From JBBTVI01 sp038063315 (GTDB taxonomy: Bacteria > Patescibacteriota > Minisyncoccia > Sungbacterales > HO2-52-23), in the NCBI GenBank assembly GCA_038063315.1, contig JBBTVI010000022.1, positions 1 through 7,499 of the forward strand: a DNA stretch of 7,499 bases. The letters are read 5' to 3'. A model generated the notes under the pieces. That model did no database searches. It had not been told where the DNA came from and saw only the letters and a program-made list of their open reading frames with translations. Positions 1-3,929 of the stretch are shown here, one piece after another (position 1 is the stretch's first letter; each line of letters begins with the position of its first letter). Both the position numbers and the translations under genes were made by a program.

Positions 1-56
1 TGGTGAATTCCTTCGATTGGAGCATTATGAATAGCAAATGGGGAACCAGTGGATAA
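1..56 (+). CDS. 3' end of a dockerin-tailed protein (partial)
   Basis: The frame entering from the left edge reads VNSFDWSIMNSKWGTSG and stops at TAA (54-56). This is the second half of the dockerin-like motif found complete elsewhere in the window, as at 5811-5957 and 2068-2148. The missing upstream part should contain the D-x-N-x-D-G calcium loop. The short terminus W-G-T-S-G-stop is identical to that of the fragment ending at 2148, so this is a conserved C-terminus. By analogy with the other copies, the protein was probably secreted, with the motif as a C-terminal domain. Nothing can be said about its catalytic or binding body, which lies outside the window. Confidence 0.8.
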   Translation, partial: VNSFDWSIMNSKWGTSG

Positions 57-60
57 AGCA

Positions 61-84
61 ACGCCGCATTCTCACGCATCATGA
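61..84 (+). repeat. conserved 3' flank of dockerin tails
   Basis: The stretch ACGCCGCATTCTCACGCATC plus ATGA follows the dockerin stop after about 4 nt. A diverged copy follows the tail fragment that stops at 479 (485-507, ATGCCGTATTCTCAAGCGCC then ATGA). A weaker match lies inside the element downstream of 2148 (2186-2208). The last 13 nt, TCACGCATCATGA, recur exactly at 3817-3829. Three of these copies lead directly into a palindromic element: the GIY-YIG ORF here, and the GC hairpins at 503 and 3825. It may be part of a larger recombining module or a preferred insertion target. No function is visible. Confidence 0.5.
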
Positions 85-365
85 ATCCCGTTAGAGATGT
101 AAGATTTTGGTATATGTACCTTATTGAAAGTACGCAACATGACAGATGGTATATTGGCAGCACGGGAGACTTACGGAAACGCCTCAAGCAACACAACGAC
201 GGGGAGTCGTCATACACCAGGAAGTATTGCCCATGGATACTTCTTTACTACGAGGCATGTAGGAGTAAGGACGACGCTCTGGCACGAGAAAAGTATCTGA
301 AGTCCGGCATGGGCAGGCGCTATCTCAAAAACCGCTTGAGGCGTTTCCTATCTCTAACGGGATGA
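81..365 (+). CDS. GIY-YIG single-domain endonuclease
   Basis: This 94-residue protein is almost entirely a GIY-YIG nuclease domain, the size of the stand-alone YhbQ/UPF0213-like family. Visible motifs are YMY (11-13, the GIY position), YIG (24-26) in WYIGST, the conserved Arg in DLRKRLKQH (R34), and the presumed metal-binding Glu in ALAREKYLKSG (E70) followed by G-R-x-Y-L-K-N. Such domains cut DNA one strand at a time with one divalent metal. An internal ATG at 114 (MYLIES) is an equally plausible start, because the first 11 codons lie largely within a terminal inverted repeat. No Shine-Dalgarno sequence is visible. The ORF begins and ends inside a perfect 14-bp inverted repeat (85-98, 350-363), and its TGA stop overlaps the ATG of a dockerin fragment (362). 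Both facts suggest that the ORF is itself a mobile unit inserted into dockerin DNA. The family call is secure; a role in mobility is inferred. Confidence 0.88.
   Translation: MNPVRDVRFWYMYLIESTQHDRWYIGSTGDLRKRLKQHNDGESSYTRKYCPWILLYYEACRSKDDALAREKYLKSGMGRRYLKNRLRRFLSLTG
85..98 (+). repeat. left terminal inverted repeat of the GIY-YIG unit
   Basis: ATCCCGTTAGAGAT is the exact reverse complement of 350-363 (ATCTCTAACGGGAT) at the other end of the GIY-YIG ORF. The first bases coincide with ATGAA, which is also present at the right end (362-366), so a short target duplication is possible. The inner CCCGTTAGA also forms the end of the free hairpin at 406-450. Confidence 0.8.
350..363 (-). repeat. 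right terminal inverted repeat of the GIY-YIG unit
   Basis: ATCTCTAACGGGAT is the perfect partner of 85-98. It encodes the final residues SLTG and runs into the TGA stop. Immediately beyond it the sequence becomes in-frame dockerin-tail coding DNA (ATGAACGCC..., Met-Asn-Ala). Confidence 0.8.
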
Positions 366-430
366 ACGCCGCCTGGGGCACGAACAACGCCGCCGCAGAC
401 CTCAACCCCGTTAGAAGTAGCCGCGCCTAG
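362..430 (+). pseudogene. internal dockerin-array fragment
   Basis: From the ATG at 362 the frame reads MNAAWGTNNAAADLN. This is the end of one dockerin motif (I-M-N-x-x-W-G) followed by the start of the next (A-D-L-N). Compare W-S-I-M-N-A-A-W at the right edge of the window. After the Asn codon (403-405) the reading frame enters the hairpin at 406 and stops at TAG (428-430). No signal peptide or start context is visible. It is best read as the middle of a broken tandem-dockerin gene, cut on the left by the GIY-YIG unit and on the right by the hairpin. Confidence 0.65.
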
Positions 431-450
431 CGGCGCGACTTCTAACGGGG
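406..450. repeat. palindromic hairpin sharing the GIY-YIG unit's ends
   Basis: The outer arms CCCCGTTAGAAGT (406-418) and ACTTCTAACGGGG (438-450) pair perfectly. An inner stem CGCGCC/GGCGCG (422-427, 432-437) has a TAGC loop and a 3-nt bulge on the left. The ends CCCGTTAGA and TCTAACGGG match the termini of the GIY-YIG unit at 85-98 and 350-363. The GC core resembles the hairpins at 517-546 and 3842-3865. It replaces the centre of a dockerin motif: A-D-L-N lies on the left, N-G-R-W-G-T-S-G-stop on the right, and about 40 bases of coding DNA are missing between them. It looks like a non-autonomous relative of the GIY-YIG unit. No T-run follows, so it is not a typical terminator. Confidence 0.7.
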
Positions 451-479
451 TGAATGGGAGGTGGGGGACATCCGGCTAA
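450..479 (+). pseudogene. terminal fragment of a dockerin tail
   Basis: In frame from 453 the codons read NGRWGTSG and stop at TAA (477-479), the same C-terminus as the tail ending at 2148. The DNA agrees closely with 2119-2148 (AATGGGAGGTGGGGGAC shared). Its Met codon has lost its first base at the hairpin junction. Together with 362-405 it reconstructs one tandem dockerin tail of which only the hairpin-replaced centre is missing. Confidence 0.65.
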
Positions 480-502
480 AGCTATGCCGTATTCTCAAGC
501 GC

Positions 503-550
503 CATGAGATGCCTTGAACCAGCCGCGCCGAAAGGCGCGGCTGGTTTTCT
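503..550 (+). terminator. GC hairpin with T-tract, repeat copy 1
   Basis: AACCAGCCGCGCC (517-529), a GAAA tetraloop and GGCGCGGCTGGTT (534-546) form a perfect 13-bp stem. A short T-rich run ending TTCT follows at 547-550. This is a good intrinsic-terminator shape on the plus strand, downstream of the broken dockerin gene. The left 27 nt (503-529) recur exactly at 3825-3851. The element is therefore also a dispersed repeat that carries the terminator with it. Confidence 0.65.
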
Positions 551-581
551 CGACGCAACTGTGCCCGGAGGGTATTGTTCG

Positions 582-638
582 TTGACATCATGCAAATTTC
601 GACTACCATAGAAAATGATGGAAAACGCGGATTAAAAT
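582..638 (+). promoter_or_regulatory. candidate promoter(s) for the wHTH-NTase operon
   Basis: Two possibilities are visible. TTGACA (582-587), a 16-bp spacer and TACCAT (604-609) would give a leader of about 30 nt. TAAAAT (633-638) lies 8 nt before the ATG at 647. That matches the leaderless geometry of the two ATPase promoters in this window, but no good -35 box accompanies it. Both place the start of transcription downstream of the TTG at 575. This is the main reason for choosing 647 as the start codon. Confidence 0.4.
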
Positions 639-646
639 ATCGAAAC

Positions 647-1255
647 ATGACAAAAAAAGAAATCATCTGGCGCGAGGTGTTGTATCAATCTCGTGTCCAT
701 AAAAAGAACATCTTTACCCAAAAGAAGCTCGCGGAGCAGTTTGGGGTGTCTTTGAGCACGGTTTTTAACGCACTCAAGGTGCCGCGCGAAGCGAATATCA
801 TCCGGATGACCGGACGCGGCTTCACGCTTGAGAGCTATGCGAAACTACTCTACCTATGGGCGAGCAACCGTTCTATTGAGCGGGATATGCTGCAGAAAGT
901 GTATGCGCCGGCCAATGTCTCGACACTGGAGGGCTCCATGCCGCCCGGTGTTGTCTTCGGTCTCTATAGCGCGTTTAAAATTGCGTTCAAAACCGCTCCG
1001 GCTGAGTATGACCATCTTTATATCTATGTTGCCGAGGAAAACATCCCTGTGGTGATGGCTCGACTGAACCTTGTCGATGCCGCCCTAAAGCGCGGTACGC
1101 AACCGAATATGTTTTTGCTCAAACAAGACCCGCGGCTTAAAGAGTATGGTAGAGAGTACACTCCGCTCGAGCAAACATTCGTGGATCTCTGGAACGCGCC
1201 GGAATGGTACGCGAAGGACTTTCTTTCCTCTCTGAAACAAACCCTTGATCTATGA
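647..1255 (+). CDS. winged-HTH protein, AbiEi-like antitoxin candidate
   Basis: The protein has 202 residues from the ATG at 647 (MTKKEIIWREV). A longer frame from TTG at 575 exists but begins upstream of the promoter candidates. Residues 23-61 form a winged helix-turn-helix: FTQKKLAEQFGVSLSTVFNA is the HTH, and IIRMTGRGFTL is the wing strand. The remaining alpha/beta region ends in LEQTFVDLWNAPEWYAKDFL, similar in style to the C-terminal part of AbiEi-type antitoxins. Its stop overlaps the next gene's start (ATGA, 1252-1255), so the two are translationally coupled. The partner is an AbiEii-like nucleotidyltransferase. A DNA-binding antitoxin/autorepressor role is therefore likely by context. 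An ordinary regulator of the downstream enzyme remains possible. The HTH is clear; the AbiEi assignment is inferred. Confidence 0.72.
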   Translation: MTKKEIIWREVLYQSRVHKKNIFTQKKLAEQFGVSLSTVFNALKVPREANIIRMTGRGFTLESYAKLLYLWASNRSIERDMLQKVYAPANVSTLEGSMPPGVVFGLYSAFKIAFKTAPAEYDHLYIYVAEENIPVVMARLNLVDAALKRGTQPNMFLLKQDPRLKEYGREYTPLEQTFVDLWNAPEWYAKDFLSSLKQTLDL

Positions 1256-1884
1256 GTACCGTATCCGAATATTGGCATAGCGCAATCACGGACAAAAGCT
1301 ACGCGCTTCTCACTGAGCTCCGCAGGCGCTATCGGTTTGTCCTCATCGGCGGCTGGGCGGTCTACCTCCATACGCGCGCATTGAAGTCAAAGGACATCGA
1401 TTTCATATGCGATCACGAAACTCTCTCATTGCTCAAAGAGTCGTTTGCCGTGGTGAAAAACGAGCGGCTCAAGAAGTACGAAATCAAGGCGGACGGATTC
1501 GACGTGGACATCTATGTACCGCATTGGTCGGAACTTGGATTATCAGCCGAGGAAGTGTCACGCGGCGCGGTCTCCATCGACGGGTTCGCTGTTCCGGCGA
1601 TAGAAAAACTCCTCGCGCTGAAGCTTCTCGCGCATCGCCAGCGAAAGGCCTCGCTCAAGGGCATGAAAGATCGGATTGACGTGGTGAGTTTGTTCATGAA
1701 TGACAGCTTTGATTTTTCGGCTTTCAACACGCTGAGCAAAGAACATCCGGACCTTGCCCTCGAAGACGAACTGGCCGCGATACTGGATACGACATTCGAA
1801 ATGCCGGAGCTTGCGTTGAATAAAAAAAAGTTTGCAGATTTCAAAAGGCGGGTGAGGGTCGCGCTCGGCGCGCGCGTATCGTAG
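1252..1884 (+). CDS. nucleotidyltransferase, AbiEii-like toxin candidate
   Basis: This 210-residue protein belongs to the DNA polymerase beta-like nucleotidyltransferase fold. The glycine motif FVLIGGWAVYLH (29-40) is followed by KDIDFI with the metal-binding pair D48 and D50. A third acidic strand is FDVDIYV (D84/D86). Further on, EKLLALKLLAHRQR and MKDRIDVVSL (about 118-147) match the helical region typical of AbiEii and related NTases that carry K-D-x-x-D. Known AbiEii-family toxins transfer nucleotides to tRNA ends and stall translation. Here it is the second gene of an operon with a wHTH protein, the antitoxin-first order usual for AbiE. The exact subfamily and substrate cannot be read from the sequence. 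A role unrelated to toxicity, such as small-molecule nucleotidylation, is possible. Confidence 0.8.
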   Translation: MSTVSEYWHSAITDKSYALLTELRRRYRFVLIGGWAVYLHTRALKSKDIDFICDHETLSLLKESFAVVKNERLKKYEIKADGFDVDIYVPHWSELGLSAEEVSRGAVSIDGFAVPAIEKLLALKLLAHRQRKASLKGMKDRIDVVSLFMNDSFDFSAFNTLSKEHPDLALEDELAAILDTTFEMPELALNKKKFADFKRRVRVALGARVS

Positions 1885-1887
1885 TTT

Positions 1888-1965
1888 TCCCCACCCTCCC
1901 TTTCCCTCTGCGCTGGGGGGGGGTACAATACAAACATAACAAAGTCGCAGTAGTATTTGTCGTAT
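1888..1965 (+). promoter_or_regulatory. conserved promoter/leader repeat, copy 1
   Basis: The first 33 nt (1888-1920, starting TCCCCACCCTCCC and ending GCTGGGGGG) are identical to 5562-5594. The homology continues through the transcribed leader, where AGTCGC(A/G)GTAGTATT and TCGT are shared. TACAAT (1924-1929) occupies the place of TATACT in the other copy and is a likely -10 box. No convincing -35 box is present. Here a run of nine G (1915-1923) precedes the -10, against six G plus C in copy 2. Copy 2 drives a secreted dockerin protein, so this copy presumably once did too. It now abuts a LamG-dockerin tail at about 1966. Confidence 0.6.
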
Positions 1966-2148
1966 ATTTTTAATGTCTATGGCGGATACATCGACGACGT
2001 CCGCCTGTACAACTACGCGCTCACTCCCGAACAAATCCAGATGCTCTTCTCCGGCGGAGGCACCAAATCCGCCGACCTCGACTCCGACGGCGTCGTCAAT
2101 TCGCTGGATTGGTCAATAATGAATGGGAGGTGGGGGACGAGCGGATAA
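1957..2148 (+). CDS. LamG-dockerin C-terminal remnant (63 aa)
   Basis: The open frame from TTG at 1957 encodes a piece of a LamG/concanavalin-like domain, YGGYIDDVRLYNYALTPEQI, which is the usual last strand and helix of LamG_3. A GGGT linker and one dockerin-like motif follow: ADLDSDGVVNSLDWSIMN, with loop residues D, D and D-G, then N and D. It ends in the conserved GRWGTSG. A functional protein of this type needs a signal peptide and the rest of the LamG fold, and both are absent. The promoter/leader repeat joins directly to the domain's tail, so this is probably an internal-deletion derivative. Expression of the 63-residue peptide is possible because the frame is intact. There is no Shine-Dalgarno sequence. 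Confidence 0.6.
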   Translation: MSYIFNVYGGYIDDVRLYNYALTPEQIQMLFSGGGTKSADLDSDGVVNSLDWSIMNGRWGTSG

Positions 2149-2154
2149 TTATCC

Positions 2155-2327
2155 ACTGATGAGTAACCCCTCACAGCCCCACCAACGCCGCACTATTACA
2201 TGCGTCATTGCGAGGAGTCCTGCTGCAGGACGACGAAGCAATCCAGCAGAAATACTGGATTGCCGCGCTCCCCCTCGACAGACTCGGGGTCGCTCGCAAT
2301 GACGGCTGTGAGGGGTTACACTGATGA
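2155..2327. mobile_element. MITE-like element with TIRs and 8-bp target duplication
   Basis: GTAACCCCTCACAGCC (2163-2178) and GGCTGTGAGGGGTTAC (2304-2319) are perfect 16-bp terminal inverted repeats. ACTGATGA flanks both sides (2155-2162 and 2320-2327) as a direct repeat, the footprint of a transposition. Inside lies a second nested pair, CGTCATTGCGAG (2203-2214) and CTCGCAATGACG (2293-2304). It encloses smaller palindromes: GTCCTG/CAGGAC at 2217-2231 and GCAATCCAG/CTGGATTGC at 2238-2263. The inner sequence belongs to the widespread CGTCATTGCGAG palindromic repeats seen in many bacterial genomes. The 24 nt between the left TIR and the inner repeat have no counterpart on the right, suggesting a nested insertion. 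No transposase is encoded. The element sits just upstream of the next gene's -35 box. Confidence 0.82.
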
Positions 2328-2330
2328 AGA

Positions 2331-2358
2331 TTGACTTTCTAAATATCCTGGTTAGAAT
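2331..2358 (+). promoter_or_regulatory. leaderless promoter of the first ATPase
   Basis: TTGACT (2331-2336), a 16-bp spacer and TAGAAT (2353-2358) match the sigma-70-type consensus well. The ATG at 2365 lies 6 nt after the -10 box, so transcription should start at or beside the A of the start codon. No ribosome binding site could fit. The -35 box begins 3 nt after the right target duplication of the MITE. Confidence 0.7.
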
Positions 2359-2364
2359 ATAACC

Positions 2365-3633
2365 ATGGATAAAAAAATTATAAAAAGACAGCTTTTTGAC
2401 CAAATCAAGGCGCATGTATCACATAAGGAAATCACACTCGTTGTTGGGCCAAGACAAGTAGGAAAGACGACATTACTCAAATTAGTCGAGGAGGACCTGC
2501 GTCAGGAAGGCAAAAAGACGCTTTTTCTGAATCTTGACGTTGAGTCTGACCGTGCGCATGTCATCTCCCAAGAAGCGCTCGTTCAATACATACGGCTCTC
2601 CTTCGGCGAGGAGCGGGGATATGTGTTTATAGATGAGGCGCAGAGAAAGGAAGACGCGGGTAGATTTTTTAAGGGGATCTATGATATGGATCTCCCGTAC
2701 AAGCTGCTGCTTTCCGGGTCAGGCAGTTTGGAACTAAAGGAAAAAATCCACGAGTCCATGGCCGGCAGGAAACGCGTGTTCGAGCTCCTGCCGGTGACGT
2801 TTGAGGAGTTTGCGGCTTTTCGCACCGACTACCGCTACAATGACCGTCTCATGGATTTTTTTCGGACGTCCGAGATCGAGACGAATTCTTTGCTGAATGA
2901 GTATCTGCAGTTCGGCGGATATCCGGGCGTTATCCTCTGCGCTTCCGCGAAAGAAAAACTCCAGCTTCTTGTGGAGATTTATCAGAGTTATCTCGTGCGA
3001 GACATTTCATTTCTTCTCGGCGTGGAGAAGACGGACGCGTTCACTCATCTCGTTCGCCTTCTTGCTTCTACGATCGGCAATCTTGTTTCCGTGTCTGAAT
3101 TGTCATCGACGTTGGGCATATCCGCGCAAACCGTCAAAAAATATCTCTGGTATCTTGAACAGACGTATATCATAGCCCGCGTGAGCCCGTATTTTCGAAA
3201 CGCCAGGACGGAACTCTCAAAGATGCCGGTGTATTACTTCTCTGATCTCGGCCTGCGCAACCTCTCAGCACATGTCGCATCGGAGACTGTAGAGAGCGAT
3301 GGATTCCTGTTTGAGAATTTCGTCTTTTCAATCCTCCGTGAGCGTTTCGGTCTCGCTTCGAACCCGATACATTTCTGGCGCTCAAAGGGTGGCGCCGAGG
3401 TTGACTTTGTACTGCAGGCTGGCGCCAAGCTGATTCCTATTGAGGTGAAATCGAGAAGCGGGAAAAACATCGCGATGAGTCGCTCTCTCACGAGTTTTAT
3501 CCACCAGTACCGGCCGGAGAGAGCATTCATCGTAACAAAAAACCATCAGGCGCAGTTTGTCGTCGGCGATACTCCGGTTGAGGCCGTTCCGTTTTATGAG
3601 TTGCTTGAGAAGAATTTTATAGGGGGATCGTGA
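2365..3633 (+). CDS. AAA_14/DUF4143 family ATPase, first paralogue
   Basis: This 422-residue protein has the full COG1373 architecture. An N-terminal AAA ATPase carries Walker A G28-PRQVGKT, Walker B YVFIDEA (D90, E91), a sensor-like LLLSGSGS (114-121) and a downstream G-R (134-135). The conserved GGYP follows at 184-187, then a winged-helix segment (about 240-266, SELSSTLGISAQTVKKYLWY). The C-terminal DUF4143 region has a PD-(D/E)xK-like signature: E317, D347 in GAEVDFV, and E360-V-K362. The length is typical and nothing is missing. The family is common in bacteria and archaea, often in multiple copies in accessory regions, and its cellular role is not established. DNA transactions or defence are suggested by the nuclease-like fold. 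It has its own leaderless promoter and is not operonic with the genes upstream. Confidence 0.9.
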   Translation: MDKKIIKRQLFDQIKAHVSHKEITLVVGPRQVGKTTLLKLVEEDLRQEGKKTLFLNLDVESDRAHVISQEALVQYIRLSFGEERGYVFIDEAQRKEDAGRFFKGIYDMDLPYKLLLSGSGSLELKEKIHESMAGRKRVFELLPVTFEEFAAFRTDYRYNDRLMDFFRTSEIETNSLLNEYLQFGGYPGVILCASAKEKLQLLVEIYQSYLVRDISFLLGVEKTDAFTHLVRLLASTIGNLVSVSELSSTLGISAQTVKKYLWYLEQTYIIARVSPYFRNARTELSKMPVYYFSDLGLRNLSAHVASETVESDGFLFENFVFSILRERFGLASNPIHFWRSKGGAEVDFVLQAGAKLIPIEVKSRSGKNIAMSRSLTSFIHQYRPERAFIVTKNHQAQFVVGDTPVEAVPFYELLEKNFIGGS

Positions 3634-3816
3634 TATCGCTGACAGAAGTATGGTGGCGTAATGTCATTTCATCCCCGTGCGAATTGCAGTTATCCCCACC
3701 ACCGCGTTATTATCTCACGAAAAAAGTATTAAGGGTTAAGTTAAGCAAGAAAGGTCAGTAGATACACGTCGTTGAGCCGTATTTTTGCTGTTAAATGGAT
3801 GGATGTTGAAGTCAGG
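3634..3816. other. intergenic stretch without recognisable gene
   Basis: No coding frame, tRNA or strong terminator is visible between the two ATPases. The sequence contains one TTATCCCCACC (3690-3700), the same word that occurs as a tandem pair before the leader repeat at 5547-5570. An AT-rich patch lies around 3720-3750. Confidence 0.5.
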
Positions 3817-3824
3817 TCACGCAT

Positions 3825-3866
3825 CATGAGATGCCTTGAACCAGCCGCGCCTTATGGCGCGGCTGA
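3825..3866. repeat. GC hairpin, repeat copy 2
   Basis: Positions 3825-3851 are identical to 503-529. CAGCCGCGCC (3842-3851) pairs with GGCGCGGCTG (3856-3865) around a TTAT loop. Copy 1 has a GAAA loop and a T-tract. Here the right arm drifts after GGCTG into GAATTG, so the stem is shorter and the terminator quality is lost. Upstream it shares TCACGCATCATGA (3817-3829) with the left flank of the GIY-YIG unit (72-84). Confidence 0.7.
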
Positions 3867-3892
3867 ATTGATATAGTTGTGGATAAATTACC

Positions 3893-3921
3893 TTGAATAA
3901 ATGGTATCATATTGCTATTAT
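3893..3921 (+). promoter_or_regulatory. leaderless promoter of the second ATPase
   Basis: TTGAAT (3893-3898), a 17-bp spacer and TATTAT (3916-3921) place the start of transcription at about 3928-3930, on the ATG at 3930. The TTG at 3912 would lie upstream of the transcript start, which decides the start codon. The arrangement mirrors the promoter at 2331-2358. Confidence 0.62.
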
Positions 3922-3929
3922 TAAATATC

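Noticed and set aside
406..450. Integron attC-like site, because GTTAGA and TCTAAC boxes flank a GC hairpin
   Set aside because: attC sites have the inverse arrangement (RYYYAAC on the left, GTTRRRY on the right) and lack a perfect long outer palindrome. No integrase or cassette array is visible.
575..646. TTG start at 575 for the wHTH protein
   Set aside because: It lies upstream of both promoter candidates, and the first 24 codons look non-coding. ATG 647 begins a typical N-terminus.
2149..2415. Minus-strand frame of 88 codons across the MITE
   Set aside because: It is a translation of the palindromic element (the familiar RHCERP.../GLLAMT-type peptide from CGTCATTGCGAG repeats) and overlaps the ATPase promoter and start. 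It is not a gene.
81..3866. CRISPR array from the recurring short repeats
   Set aside because: The repeats are few, irregularly spaced over kilobases and lack unique spacers of even size; no cas genes are present.
3878..3886. Perfect DnaA box (TGTGGATAA on plus) and near matches at 49-56 and 2147-2156
   Set aside because: A single perfect box without clustering, an AT-rich unwinding region or dnaA/dnaN neighbours does not support an origin. The near matches arise from Ser-Gly-stop codons or their surroundings.
3634..3911. Small non-coding RNA between the ATPases
   Set aside because: No conserved structure apart from the GC hairpin repeat, and no promoter-terminator pair defining a transcript, could be identified by eye.
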